Part shown: positions 11,698 to 24,861 of the stretch, in pieces | Numbering within the stretch: the stretch's first letter is position 1 | How the letters are laid out: the number at the start of each line of letters is the position of its first letter | NCBI GenBank assembly: GCA_950022655.1 | Contig: OX465580.1 | Location: 122,371,016 to 122,435,015, forward strand | Direction of reading: 5' to 3' | DNA: 64,000 nucleotides | Source of the DNA: Alentia gelatinosa | Lineage: Eukaryota; Annelida; Polychaeta; Phyllodocida; Polynoidae | Made by a program: the position numbers and the translations under genes | The notes under the pieces: model-generated | Told to the model about the DNA's origin: nothing | Databases searched by the model: none | Seen by the model: only the letters and a program-made list of their open reading frames with translations

Positions 11698-11761
<64 letters not shown>
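11698..11761. repeat. (TA)n microsatellite
   Basis: About 32 uninterrupted TA units. Confidence 0.97.
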
Positions 11762-11764
<3 letters not shown>

Positions 11765-13866
11765 CTACTTATGATGTAATATCAGATACCGCTTTCTATT
11801 TGAGAAGGAATATGGTTCATGAGAGGGTAAACAGGCAGAATAGAGTATTGCCATACAGTCTGAGTGGTGTGTGCCCAATATAACTACTGGCATCTAACAA
11901 ATGGATTGAAAATGTGGATCGAGCCCAAATAAACATCATCATTCTACGCTACGACGTGAGCCATGAAAGCTGCTTTGTATATATAACCACTGCTTGAAAG
12001 ACTCGGGGAATTCGTCGCCATTTAGGTCGCCATTTGCTTCTCCCTCTTTCTTCATAGTCAATAAGCATATAGTGGGAAAAGACCTGCTTTCAGCTGAACT
12101 CCTTTATTACTGGGTCTGTGTTGGGCCTTTTAGCTGCTCCTACCCAGTTCATATTTCAATGCAGATATGGCTTTGATAGTTCGAAGTGAATGATTAATGG
12201 ATGGGCCTGAAGTGCAATAGGAAATACAGGAGCAACGTTCTGAAGGTTTCTCTTTTAGAGAATGACCCTCATTCGTATCCTTATTCTCATGATGATGCTT
12301 CCGTTGCCGCAGCTTTCAAAGCACATAGGAGAAACATCTGAATCACATTCTGAGAATAAAAGACTGCTGGGTATGGGTTTACACGTAATGTTATCAATGA
12401 AATGGATTATTTCGGCATTCATATTGTACTCTCGTGATGTGCGCCTAAATGCCATAGAGACCCGGGGACGATGTGGGTCAATTCTATTCAACACGTACGG
12501 ACGACCTAATGGACGGATACTGTTATTTATTTATTTGTTTCTAAGAGTGTCTTAGCGAACAAACTTGAATATCATTAAGCAACAACTATTGTACGAGGTA
12601 CAGAAAAGGGTCCTCGTATATTATGCTAGATTATTAAATGGGCCCCTGGGACGTATATTTAGGACGATGGTGTTATCATACATTTCACTGACTTTTGCCT
12701 TGATTTTCCTTCCGAAAACTTTACAACCGACACTTTTTACTTAATTCAATCCCTTCAGTGTTAAGGTTCAATTTGTATTGAAGACATACATCGTAAGCAA
12801 TATTTTGTGGACGAACAGCTCAATCAACGAGATGTTGGCATAAAGCAATAGACGAGAGGACATTAAGTTGTTTATGCTTTCAGCCCAGCACTATTGTTTC
12901 CAGGCTTTCTCAAGGATTAGCTTTGCTCACTTCTATTTACACCACAATTGTGTTTATCGACTCGTGATGTAGATAGGTAGAAATCACACCCCAACACATT
13001 TACCGAGTAGATTTTTTGTTTACTTCCAATATCACAATAAACCTTGTGTGAAAATAAGATAAAACATATATGATCTGTATGTTCTTAGCAATCCCTAGAA
13101 AGGTCACTCAAGGTACAAGATAAGTACAACATTATATTTCTCATAAATAAAAACACCACGAACATGGATGATAGTCCACTGCGTCTATCTTTGTCAAAGT
13201 TGCATTGTAAAATGACATCAAAGAACTCCTAAATGATGCATATCGACGACTCAATATGATTTGTTTAAACCTTTTACTAACGATGCCATTCACAAACATG
13301 ACAGCTGGTGCCTACTTAAATCGCTAATTGCTTTCCAATATTTCTAACGATGCATTGTGCGGACAGAACCGACACGACGGGAAGCATGAGACCATTAACT
13401 TTGTCCTAACAGTGGGTTGTCACTGATAAGATACAGCTCCGTTATCATAGCGATATGTTGGCCCCTTGATTTATTCGAATCCCATTCAAGTTGGCATTTT
13501 CTCTTACAATATCCATGAACAACTTTCCTTTTGATTTAGTCCTCCTGTTAATGTTCCGTTGGACATGCGCCAACACAATAAACAAACCATTATAGTTGAA
13601 TGATAGCGTAAGGTTTTGTTACGTGGAAACTGGATTGTTTTATCATAAGTGTTACTTGAAAAGATAAAACTCTGTTAGAGAGAAGAACAGAAGCTTCCCC
13701 AACGCGTGATATCGCTTTGGAATACGGTTGGTTAATTGATTTGTACTGTAAACTCCACATAGCAGCTATCAGAGGTATATCTATAGCAGCAAAAGAGGCG
13801 AATCTCTAGCAAATAAGGGGTCGCACAATTTTGCAAGGAGTACCACCGTTGCTTGAAAAATTTGCA
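11762..13866. other. Unassigned stretch
   Basis: AT-rich with no recognised gene. The overlapping ORFs on opposite strands around 12255-12555 show no family similarity. Confidence 0.4.
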
Positions 13867-14560
13867 TGGAAATTCGCTTCAGTAGATCAGACAGTCACAT
13901 GGTAGTCGCTTTGGAGATGCATGGCTCATACGAATTCGCATGGCCTTGTGACCGGCATGCGATAATATCAAAACATTTTAATATTTTCGCACGATCGCAT
14001 GTGGTCGCATCATTTTTTCATAATACTGCTAGGAGCAGGGCAATTGATTTTGGTTCAAATATTTCCCAGAAGGGGGAATGATGTTTTTAATTGCATTCCA
14101 GAAGCCCAAATTCAGTCGCATTATAATCGTATAGCATTCGCTGTAGTTAATGTGGGGCCCACATGCATGGCAATCGCATGGCAGTCGCAACACCCAGCTG
14201 AATGACATTCGCTTTAGTGGGATTCACACATGGGACAAATGGACCTGAGACTGGTGTACTTCACACCTTTGCACCAGTCGGCTCCTTTTTCCAGCTGGGT
14301 ACAAAGTTTCACAGATTGGGGTGTCCTACAGTTTTAGGATGACATGGCGGATTCAATTCACATGGAAAGACCTAAGAGGTACATAGTCTCACCCCTACAC
14401 CCCACGTGAATCCCATCGTGTGAATCCCACTTTAGTGGTCTCGGCAATCGCTGTAGTGGATCTGGCATTCATATGGCGTTCACATGGCAGTCGCATTGTC
14501 GCACAGTCGAAGAGCCGCATGGGATCTCACACGAATTTGCATAAAAATCCTGTTGCCTCA
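13867..14560. repeat. Degenerate TCGCATGG-rich repeat region
   Basis: Motifs such as TCGCATGG, CATTCGC and AGTCGCA recur irregularly on both strands. They resemble a decayed array or nested copies of an element with short internal repeats. No clear ends can be drawn and no gene is supported. Confidence 0.35.
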
Positions 14561-16170
14561 GTGGATTTGGCGTTTAAGAAGATTCAAAGTGGAGACAATG
14601 CCACGTGAATAACAACGCTATCGATGACCATGCCACCCTGTCCCTTGCCATCGAGATGGAGATACCCGGGGTTTTCACCAAATTCCCATTAGTAATTAAT
14701 TGTAGATCGATATCAATTAAGCACCTGGAATGCGCCGAAACTAGGTAGGAAAAACTCATGTCAATAATCGAACATTCTCGGACTCAGTCACCTCACCTAA
14801 CTTTCCCTCCAGGACTATCATGTGACTCCCGGGAGCGTCATTTCGTCTCAATCTTTCATCTGTGAAAAGACATTCATTTTTCATCCCACCCACCACACCC
14901 TATACTTATTGTATAAAGTCATACTACTCTACAATGTTGCACTCTGTGTCTCAAACTTATTGTATTACATAAATTCTATGTAGCCTCAATTGTACAATTA
15001 CACTATTACATTTCATCCTCGTAACTTTATTTATCATCAGGTAGTTCATAATGCCAGAATCTGTTAACTTCAAGGGTATTACCATTCCATCACTTGGTAT
15101 TGTTTGGGACCAATAAAAATGTGTTCTCACTGACGTTTTCAGACGTCATTTGGCAATCAGGAATCACCCGAGGGATGTTCTAAATAAACAGCATTAAACG
15201 TCCATCCACTCACTTGCGTCAAGTTTTTCTTTCACTGATCTTTAAAGCCTTGTTTGCAATGTGCCATTGTCTGATTTTATGAATAAACTTTTCGAAGTAT
15301 TGTTTAAATTCTTGTATTGAACTACTGGGAGGTCAACACAATTCCTGTTCTATGAAAGTTCAATACAACTTCAACTTGGCGATACACCAGATTGCTTGCA
15401 AATAACTCTACGTAAATACCAGCAGCCATCTGCTACGATGCAAAAAAAACAAAACATTCTGACGCACTATACGATGGAGAGTTGCCCTTGTCGTAGTGCA
15501 TCGGAAGGTCTATATCATAGGGCATCGGCGTGCATTATACAATGTTTCCAATGTGAAACTTTTGATTTGAGACCATTAAATTGTATCAAATGAAACCATA
15601 TCTACAGTTCTGATATGTCTAAATACGTTCTACTTGATATCGAAATTTCCGAATTTTCTGTTGAGTAGGTTATTTCGCATGTAAAAGACATTTTCACTTT
15701 GAATAGGCCACCCACTCATACCCACTCACTTCGATTATCAAGCATGTTTGAATACCGTATAGAGGGCTTACAATGCAGTTTTTCCACCAGGACTTTATCG
15801 TAGTGCTTTGGTGTACATCGCAGGCCCCTTCGGTAAAACTTGGTCCATTACACGACTTCACCTTTCTTTCTGTCAGTTTTCATCGGGAGACTCTACAAAA
15901 CGCTCCTAAGGCCAAAGTCGTAGTAGGTTGGTAACCCCATTGACAGCAATACACTTTGGCTATATCTGGTGCACGTATATCTTGTGACAAATTGCCCATA
16001 TTTGGTGTCTTCTTTATGTATATAACATTTTTGTGACCCTCTATTCCGTTCTAAAATTGCATAGCCTTGTTTATATTTGCTGATGGCTCTTCTCAATTTT
16101 CAGAAGTAGGTCGTGCTCTCTATTGCTTCTAAGCCACAAGCATAATCTCGTTGTTGATAACTAAGGTACT

Positions 16171-16172
<2 letters not shown>
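14561..16172. other. Unassigned stretch
   Basis: No gene recognised. About 15470-15540 ('gcatcggaaggtctatatc') is distantly like the interior of MITE A. Confidence 0.35.
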
Positions 16173-16249
<77 letters not shown>

Positions 16250-16330
16250 TATATATATATACACACATATATATATATATATACACACATATATATGGTT
16301 ATATATATATAACCATATATATATATATGG
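16173..16330. repeat. (TA)n microsatellite with CA interruptions and palindromic tail
   Basis: TA dinucleotides run to about 16240, then ACACAC-interrupted TA blocks, then a self-complementary segment built on CCATATATAT / ATATATGG near 16293-16331. Confidence 0.95.
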
Positions 16331-18370
16331 TTGAACAGTCTAGAATTTGTGAGGTTATATATGTATATGCCAATGCATGATAATACCAGTAGTTTTGTGA
16401 ATCTGTTGTAAAGAAGTCCATGCCAAATTAAGCAGGGCAGGAACAGATTCAAAACATAGGACGAACTGTCAGCGCCTAGTTGAGAGCCATCATGCACCAT
16501 GCTGTGCATTCCCAGTAGAAATATAGTTCTGGGTTTACCTTTTGAGATTGTTCTTTAAATGCTTTGTATACTTTTGTGTCATTTTGTGCATTGAATACTA
16601 TACAATCAGAAGACTAACGAGGCTAGCGTTATCTTAACTAAAACTCATACTTATCAGAAAACACCTTAAAAACCTATCACGCACTACTTTCACAGACTCA
16701 CCTAGTAGTGATTCCGAACTAACAGGCACACTGGGTACAGGTTTTTTGTTACCGTCCCATAGCTTAGTATATATTTATAAGTACCGAGTAAAAACGTTTT
16801 CATGAGCTCCTTGTTGGGACGTCCTCTCGCACCACGTTCCTTTCGATGAAAATAATATATGAGCTCGTACATGAGCTATAGAAAGGTATAGAAGGACGTC
16901 CCACCAGGCCAATATGTTTTACTGTTGTCATATTCCTCCAAATTTAGATGAATATTGAAATACTTACGAAAATTATTATTACGTCAAGCAACTAGCCAGA
17001 GTGCTTTGGCAAGGCGGAAGTAATTCTAAGGAAGTATGTTTAGTTTATTACAACAAATTAGAATGTATTTAATAATTCTATGGGTACTATTTTACCATAA
17101 TAGTCTGTTCATTTTTACAGTGATATTTCATGTTTTCCTGTTATCAATTGATCCATACACTGATATGCTCGCGTACGTCGACTGCACATTCTACGTATTC
17201 AGAGCATGTGTGTATCTTTTTTCATACCAGCATAATGTGTGGTATAGCAATAACACCATTGCTGTAGCAGAGGTTGGTATCTGTATGACTTACAAGTCTA
17301 ATTAATTAACTAGGAGCCAATAATATGTTCATCATCGATGAATGTGCGTGCAATTATAAATGAATAACAATTAAAAGGTTTGGGTAACATGCAGTCTATG
17401 GATACTTTTCTGTAACCCACTTGCACCCAGTCAACTTGCCATTTCGACAACTGCCTATCTAGGCTCCAAACAAATCAAGCACCAATGAATCTTGAGGTAT
17501 TTTGGTCATGAATAATTGGTCATGGTCTGGGCATGCCTCTAATACCCTGAGACACTAGCACCCCGCATCTCTCTCAACATCACAATGAATAGCATGCAGA
17601 TAGTGAAGAGATACTTTCCTGCAGCATGCAGGGAGTCTAGATGCGACCACTCTTACCTTTAAGCATTGTATATAGACCGTGTGAGCAGGCTCTGATAAAA
17701 GTGTTCGAACTAAAGAAGAAACCAACAAGTTTTGGTCAAAGAATGGATGAAACACATGGTATAGACCATGGAGAACGGCCTGCAATACTCGTAAGGGTAT
17801 GGAGAACGAGTTCCCAACGTTAAGCATATGGGACAAAAATACCAGAGGGTAGAAACCTGCGCTCGAACAATCAAATGAAGTTTAAACGACCCAAACACCG
17901 AACCGAACACTTTAAGAGGTCACCCTACTACAGAGGCGCCACCATATGGAACGCTCAAAGCATAATCCTGAAACAATCAGTAACAAAAGCAGCATTTAAA
18001 AATGTACTAAAAAACATGCCGGTAATCCCAAATCCGACCAATAGACTCTGACATAAGAAATAAGAAACAAGAAATAAGAAATAGGAAACTTGATACACAA
18101 AACCTGATAACAAAATTCCTAGTGCATTATGGTCAAAACTGTCCATCGGAAAATAAGACCTGTCCTTCAAAATGTTTTCTTTTCTTTGTTCAATTTGTGT
18201 AACTCATACTTCCTCATCATTGTATATATGTTTGTCGTTCTGTATAATTTGTTTGAAGAATACCTGGAACCGAACCTCTGATATAGTCAAACACAAAATG
18301 TAAGACCACCAGAATTGGTGAATTTTGTTGAGGGAAAAAATAAAAAAATAAAAAATGCATCGGAACTCAC
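16331..18370. other. Downstream of the GPCR exon: intron or intergenic, no further exon recognised
   Basis: On the minus strand this follows the GPCR splice donor. I looked for the conserved TM6/TM7 signatures of the family (CWLP, NP-x2-LY) in the available frames and found none. The next exon is therefore probably further left or outside the window. A C-to-T-rich polymer and 'agaaataag' tandem copies lie at 18055-18085. Confidence 0.4.
18365..18370 (-). other. Splice donor of the GPCR exon
   Basis: On the minus strand CCTG is followed by GTGAGT, matching the consensus 5' splice site. It interrupts a glycine codon after the first base (phase 1), just past the conserved MPG at the start of intracellular loop 3. 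Confidence 0.8.
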
Positions 18371-19121
18371 CAGGCATCTTACGAGCGCTGAGCACCAGGA
18401 TACGCGCCATCAGGAGGTAGAACAGTCCGATGATGCACATGGGAATGGCGAAGTAGACGAGGAAGCGGAACACGGTGTGGTACTTCTTATACGCCTCCCC
18501 CCAGCGCTCCGGATACAGGATGCACAGCTCCACGGTGCGGCCATGGTAATCCTCGTGCTTCACGTGGGCCGTGACCGCCTCAGGCACGGCTAGCACCGTG
18601 GAGAAGACCCAAATGGCGCCAGCGATGAGGAAAGTGCGCATCGTGGGCGAGCCGCGATGTCGGCGCATCGGGTCGACGATGGCGATATAGCGGTCCCCAC
18701 TGAGGGCTGTTAGGGTGAATACCGAGACGCCTAAGGAGAGGGTCTGCAGGAACTCGTTCAGTTTACAGAGGGCTTGTCCGTACGGCCACTCGGTGAAGGT
18801 ATAGATGGTAGCAATGAAGGGCACAGATACCAGGATGAGGACGAGATCGCCCAAGGCAAGGCTGACGATGAAGATGTTGGGGACGTTGCGCATGTTCTTA
18901 TTGCGTATGACCGTGAAGATGAGAGTTCCGTTGCCGACGACTCCGACCACAAAGATAAACATGAAGACGAAGGGCACGATATACGCTTCCGGTCGGTCAC
19001 TGAGCATACCCCCGCCGCCCTGCGCAGGACTGGAAGTGGCGTTGCAACTTCCGTTTCCGGTGTTCATGTCGTCGCAGATGTCGCTGGCCACAGAGGAGAG
19101 CGGGTCTAATGTTGTCGTCAT
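18371..19121 (-). CDS. Bombesin/CCHamide-type neuropeptide GPCR, first coding exon (TM1-TM5)
   Basis: This exon encodes the N-terminal 250 residues of a class A GPCR plus one base of the next codon. TM1 with the GN motif lies at about 47-72 and is followed by MRNVPNIFIVSLALGD, nearly diagnostic of the bombesin/CCHamide receptor group. C119 and C200 are placed for the conserved disulfide. The DRY motif (143-145) leads into YIAIVDP, TM4 is about 163-181 and TM5 about 217-240. NGS (23) and NAT (27) are possible N-glycosylation sites; there is no obvious signal peptide. The frame runs to KMPG and meets GTGAGT at 18370, a strong phase-1 donor; reading on gives intron-like sequence and a stop at 18204. 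TM6, TM7 and the tail are missing. The ligand subtype (CCHamide, bombesin-like or related) cannot be settled. Confidence 0.9.
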
Positions 19122-19867
19122 TTTGAACGTGATGTGGGTAGACTTAGGAGACGGGGTTGTGTTTTAAAGTATAGACACGAGAATAATAATGTTTGATTTT
19201 TTTTTCCGTTCCAATCAGGTTCGGCGAAAGTCGTGGTTGGAAAAAAAATGGGTGGGTGAAGGTTGTGGTAACTTCTGCCTCGTTTCGCACACACAAAATT
19301 AATTTTGTTTATATGGGACAGGTAACTCAATGTTCAGGAGTCGAGTGAAATAAATTCAGTGAGGAATAGTTCACTCCAATGACTTTTACTATTCACACCT
19401 GGCACTAATATACCCAAACGATATGCCTCCAGATGAACTTCACTTACCGTTCATGGCCGATGTGTTCGTCACAATAACTTTAATTAATCAGAAAGTTCAC
19501 TGATCAAATCTAATATCAGACGTATCAATGATCATAAGCGATCTTTCCGGCGCTCAACATCGAACTTCCTCGCTAGTGTTCTTATAGATGCCCGGCAGGA
19601 GAACGCGGTAGCGGTGAACTTTATGCCTGTCGCACGGGCGTGGGCAGTCTGGTTCTAAGATTTCAGCTGGCGTTCCTTCTCCCACATTCACATGACATCA
19701 TCAGAGTCGTTAGTCACTCACAGTAACGAGCACCTCTCATCGACCACCTCATAACCTTACCATGGTAAACCGACACCGACTGGATACCAATCTCAGCCTC
19801 CCGTCTGCCACTAGCAATAGAGTCCTTGACTGGTGAGCAGGGTTTATTGCATCCGGAGTCAGGGGTG
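19122..19867. other. 5' flank of the GPCR exon
   Basis: Probable 5' untranslated or promoter sequence of the receptor gene. No firm TATA box or upstream exon was identified. From about 19540 onward the composition becomes more CpG-rich. Confidence 0.35.
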
Positions 19868-19965
19868 AGGTGTGGCATCCCAGTGCAGTGGTTAGCGTCG
19901 CTGATAACTAAGTGCTTCACAGCGTGTCCAAAAGGTGCGAGTTCCTCATTTAGTAATTGGCCCCC
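19868..19965 (+). repeat. tRNA-derived SINE-like head
   Basis: 'agtgcagtggttagcg' resembles an RNA polymerase III A box (TRGCNNAGTGG type). About 50 bp downstream 'ggtgcgagttc' resembles a B box (GGTTCGANTCC). The intervening self-complementary 'cgctgataact…cacagcg' fits an arm of a tRNA-like fold with an insertion. It does not fold as an intact tRNA. A SINE is the best reading; its tail is not defined. Confidence 0.45.
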
Positions 19966-20216
19966 ACTGCACGGGAGGAGCTCCGAACCGATCCCTGGAC
20001 AGAGCCTGTTGGATTGGGTAGCGGATACACACAAGGAGATATATCCGGAAATGGTTCAGTTTCCCAGGTCAATAAGATAGTGAGAGAAGTGTGTCACGTT
20101 CAGAGAGGAGAGGAACTCAGAGCACGTTCACGCCGTTATATATACCTCATTACTTTTCGCACTTGCCCTGAGGTTGATTGGATCTCATCCTAGTTAAACC
20201 AGGAGTCGTCATCTAC

Positions 20217-20310
20217 TTTCCTCTCTCTCTCTCTCCGTTCCTCCTCCTTCTCTCTCTCTCTTTCTCCTTTTCTCTCTCTTTCTCTCTCTCTCTTTCTGTC
20301 GCTCTCCCTA
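20217..20310. repeat. Pyrimidine-rich (CT)n tract
   Basis: Nearly pure C/T with CTCTCT and TTTCTC units. Confidence 0.95.
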
Positions 20311-20559
20311 AATACTTGCTTAAAGTTGGTATATAGTTGAGATGCTCAGGTATATAGTTGAGGTGCTCAGAGCTGCCGCACGGATCCTCCGAGATTATGA
20401 GTAACCGACACAAATCCCTCCTGGTGAATTACCTAGCTTGCTTAGATGAAAATAAAAGTCCTGTTGCTTGGTATAGTCCACTCACACTAGGAAGTTCTAG
20501 AAGAAAGTCCTTTGTTTCTTCTCCTGTTGCCTCTGGATCCTTGTCGCGGTGGCTTCAGA

Positions 20560-20835
20560 CCTACGCGCGCTTTTTCTCACAGCCCGAATCGTGCGCGCAC
20601 ACTGAGCGTGGCGCGAGCAGCTCCGACCCGCCGTCAGCTGCTCAGAGGAGTGTTTCTCCCGGAGCGCGAGCAACTCCGACGCCTAGTGCGCAGCCGCACC
20701 GCCTGGGGGAGCCACGTGGGCGGTCCCATGCTGGACTGACAGCCAATGAAGGCGCAGGGTCCCGAACGCTGGCCAAAACCTGACCGTGCCTAAACGCCGT
20801 CTGGTAGATAGCCGCGCGTCTATGTGGGCGCTCAC
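20560..20835. promoter_or_regulatory. CpG-rich island-like segment
   Basis: This is a sharp rise in G+C and CpG in AT-rich surroundings, with many CGCG/GCGC steps. It has a CCAAT box (about 20741) and a CACGTG E-box (about 20713). It may be a promoter or an old GC-rich element. No exon could be assigned on either side; the open frame across it lacks an ATG start. Confidence 0.35.
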
Positions 20836-21441
20836 ACTGGCCGCCAGAGCTACACTACGTTAGCTCTGTTTGGGTTAAATCCATGGCCCCCTTCACTTCA
20901 ACCACTGGCTGTGAGTGTATTGTTACTCTCCCAGCAGTTTTTTTATGTGACCTTGACCTATGGTTGGAGAATGTGTTCAATTCTGAATATTGAAATTATG
21001 TTTCCATGTTCATGGTACCTGATGTGTGTATGTTGAATACAATAACCATAAAGGTGGACTTCATTATCAATTTTGTCAGCTATGAATATTTCTTAATTAA
21101 TATTTCGGCTTCCAGAATCCACAGATAAACAAAGCTGCTTGGTCCGAGAGTCAGTTTAACCACACCAACCTCTAAGTCGGAACACAGTGTAGACAGAGGC
21201 GGTGGCCATAAACTGCAACTGCTCTACGCTATACTTGTTGTTGGGAGGAACGAGTTGCGAGGGATTCCTGGGCTATAGTGATGATAGCTCTCTGAGACGG
21301 GTTTGTGTGGGTGATGACTTTGATGACGGTGGTAGGTTTAATGCACTTCAGGATTTTGAAAAAGGTCTACGTAGAATAATTTGTCTTGAGAAAAAGACAT
21401 TTGTATTGGTCATTGGTCATTGTATTAGTCCTGTAATGTTC

Positions 21442-21720
21442 TTTATCCTACCCCTAATATAAAATCCCACATTGAGTTCCCGTATGCCACGCTGACTGGC
21501 ATAGGGAGTTTTATATGCCACTAGTGGCATATAGAATTGTTATCACGTGATATTCCAAAATCGAGGAGACGGGGTAGGATAAAATCAAAACTTGATTCGT
21601 TTTAATCTTGGCCACTGCATGCCACTCCTGGAGATTTTGCTCCGGACTTCACTCGGCGTCGCCTCATAAAGTCACTATGCCAAACTCCAGTCGTGGCATA
21701 CGGTGGCCAAGTTTTGAACT
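21442..21720 (+). repeat. MITE C copy 2, two-hairpin element
   Basis: TTTATCCTACCCCTAATA at the left pairs with GGGGTAGGATAAAA at about 21570-21583, making the first half. A second foldback (about 21595-21715) follows, with arms 'ttaatcttggccactgcatg' and 'catacggtggccaag' and apex 'cactcggcgtcgcctc'. It is the reverse complement of 1966-2251. A spurious long ORF overlaps it. Confidence 0.75.
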
Positions 21721-22292
21721 CTTCCAGTTTTACGATAATATGTTTGGGACTCCTGCAAGCAAGAACGCCATTGCTGGTAATGCATGTAGTCGTAAATTTA
21801 GTTTATTGAGTTTATTGAGGGAAAAAGGTCTTTACAGGATCGTGACATCTAGGCTATATTGGGGGCGTATTTGTGACTTAAGTGATAAACCACAATATTC
21901 TAACATAGTTTATTCAATTCTCCCTTTTCTTTCCTTCAACAGTTTACCTTTACATTGCGATGTTTCTTTCTTTCCCTACGATGATGGAGTCTAACATTTA
22001 AGAATCTTCCACCTGGTTATTCATTCTTTGATGCAGAGTGAGAACTCCAAAATTATCCTCTATTCCTTTAAAGTATTGTAGTCCCTGCAGAACATAAATG
22101 CTGATAAATATGGTAGAAAATTGATCCAAAATCTCTAAAAACATTCTATTTTTAATCCCGTTTCCACCACTGTCGTGACCGTTTAGCAAAGACGAAGACG
22201 AAGTCCTGATAATAGTTATTAGAATTACATTCAGACTATAAGTGTACACATGTGTAGGATGGATAACACAACCAAGCATTTTCATTGACCAC

Positions 22293-22478
22293 ATCGGAAG
22301 GTGACTTCTCGCCGGGGCAGTTGATCACCTCTCTGCGATAAAGGATGCGTGGCAAAGTGGCTTGTCTAGACTTCCTCCATAATATTGACCTTTGCGTTTA
22401 GTCTATGATTTTTTCATTTTTCTACCAGGGCAATCGGTAGGTCTAAATTTCTATGGTAGTAGGTGGACGCCAGGCCTT
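22293..22478. repeat. MITE A remnant (right end preserved)
   Basis: It ends in GTAGTAGGTGGACGCCAGGCC followed by TTA, matching the family A right terminus. The interior is decayed ('ggcagttgatcac', 'caatcggtaggtc') and the left end cannot be drawn exactly. Confidence 0.55.
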
Positions 22479-24376
22479 ATAATTACTGTTTCTCTTCCTC
22501 GTCCAGACATTTAAAAATGCTGATGCACAACGCATGGAGCTTTATTTCCGACTTGAGATTATTGTTTGGATTTCATTTGCGTTTCCCGCACTGGTTTTAC
22601 TATGACACTACGCGGTTAGGAACATTATCCAGTCCTCCTACATTCAGAGGAGTAGTAGCGGGTGCCATTCTATGCCAGCTAGGAACTTCCTGTATTCTTC
22701 CCTTTTACATCCTTTTGGGATGCATTCACAATAAATGTACTCTGCAATCGCAGTTGTCATAAACACACATAGTTTATTGTCTGTGTTTTTTTTATATAAT
22801 TGTTGTGCCACTTTGGAAGCTCTGTCGGCAACATATTGTGTACCGCTTTATGTTTTCAGATTTTCAAGTTTCCGGCTCTCTCCTCTATTCCTTCATAGTA
22901 TTATTCATTAGTGATTTTATCTTCTCGCTAAAGCACTCATCACATATCTAATGCTGAGTCCCTTTAACTCTTCATCTTACATGGACTATCCGGCCCAACC
23001 AGTATTACCATTGCACATGACTCTCCTCCCACATGTTGGCCCTCTAATCCATTTTTTTAATTCAGTATCAAGACAAATATTCACCTCAGGTAGGCGGTCT
23101 AACATGTTTTACATGTCGTCATGTTACAACAAATTAATCTACAATGAATTAGCTAGTGACAAGTACATGTAAGACAGGACAGTAGCAATAGGGCTATTAG
23201 TGGGGAAAGAGAGAGTGTGTGGGAGATCACAGGACATAACAAGTAGGATACGTAAGAAAAAAGTAATCCGTAGTTATAATGTTCTCATTTCAAACCCATA
23301 AGTCGGTTTGTTCCAGTATATATGTTTTCAGGAATATTTTGTAATACGAACTATCGGTTTTTTTTAATGCTTATCGGCAGTTTAACACATTTACGTTTTC
23401 ACCTATGTATAATGAGGGTTGTCTATATCCTTCAGTTTTGGGAAATTCTGCAATTATTTTTGCTTTCTATGTTTGAATAGATTTTAGTGTTTTCACATTT
23501 CTACAATTATTTCTTAAGCTATTAAAAGACATCTCATCTCTTTGGCATTTTGGATTGTTGCCTGGTACCACTGCCTATGCTCCGATGAAAGTACAAAATA
23601 GATTTACGATCCATGCATATTATTTCGCCTATAAAGTACATGCACGCCATTCATTCTGCGACAGTTTTCCCCTGCACCATTCGCGATCCTAGTTGCATGA
23701 CAAATTGTTAAAAGAAGTGTTGGCAGGGCTCTGGAAAAATAATTGGAGCAGGCGCCAATTTGCTGAGAGGTCAGTGTGTTCGCCAAAACGAGGAATACTT
23801 TGTCGCACCCCATATCATTAGTGTTGGAACAACCACCCATCCAAATTGTATAATGGAATATGATCACTTCCAAGCTGCCTTCGTTAACTACACTACACCC
23901 ACGTCACACATGCAAATAGCATCCACATGCACATCGTAGGTCGGAATAATGCACCTTTGAAATAGATGCTTGCCGAGCGGAAAGAACCTCTTCCTACCTC
24001 ATAGAGTGTGATTTATGATTCCTGTCTACGGCCTTTGTTCGTGTCTCAACTACTTATCTGTAGCTTTGAGAACAATAATACGATTGGGAAATCAACAGTT
24101 AACGACTCAGTATAGACCTTGGGAGGCCATCCAGCAGGATAATGTATGCCAATTGACTATAAACAAAGACTGATAATTGTCCATATTATTATATACCCGT
24201 GCAAAAACAATCTACACATACAGCCCTCTCCTACCCATAACGTATTTATATCCGTACAGCACCCGGGTGCTGTACGTGGACGTGGTCACGTGATAAGTGC
24301 ATGAGAAAGGTGTCGAAGCCCGCCAAGTCGCCCGAACAAGATGTTCCAAAATGGAGAATTTACGCTAAAATAAGGT
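22479..24376. other. Unassigned stretch
   Basis: AT-rich DNA without recognised gene, RNA or element boundaries. Confidence 0.4.
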
Positions 24377-24541
24377 ATATAATAATACGAAAACAGGCAT
24401 ACTGTGTCTGTACGTGATAAATACTTGGTAAAATTGACGATAAAACGAACCTCTGCCTTCGGCATCGGTCCGTTTTATCGTCAATTTTACCGCGTATTTA
24501 TCACGTACAGCCACAGTAACCCTGTTTCCGTATAATACGCT
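24377..24541. repeat. Foldback element, about 165 bp
   Basis: Long arms pair from ATAATACG…ACAG at the outside through GTACGTGATAAATAC / GTATTTATCACGTAC to GGTAAAATTGACGATAAAAC / GTTTTATCGTCAATTTTACC. A short loop contains GCCTTCGGC. Several small mismatches are present. No ORF. Confidence 0.85.
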
Positions 24542-24861
24542 TATCTTCGATGTGGACAAATGGTATTGCTATGTGGAACGAGCGTAATCTGCCATGTTGT
24601 GCAATAGATGAATTAGATAAAAATGTGCAGGTGTCATTCTGTCGTATCTAATCATACTCGAGAAGAGAACAATTCGAAGATGACTATCAACATACCAGCC
24701 TGTGAGCATTCTTATATAGAACTGGATCGAGAAACGTACATAAATAAACAATACGCCTTGCAATCTTTGAGGCAAAGCAGAGTGACGAGTATGGCGCATC
24801 GAAACGACTAGAGTATTGTTTATCTCAACCCTGGTACAAGTTTAGCCGTAGGAATAACATT

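Noticed and set aside
19868..19965. Functional tRNA gene
   Set aside because: A- and B-box-like segments exist but no intact acceptor stem or cloverleaf can be drawn; a SINE head is the better reading.
20358..20783. 141-codon ORF in the CpG-rich segment
   Set aside because: No ATG at the start, no recognisable domain, and the low-stop frame is expected from high G+C.
21608..21994. 128-codon ORF
   Set aside because: It starts at TTG inside a MITE C hairpin and matches nothing known.
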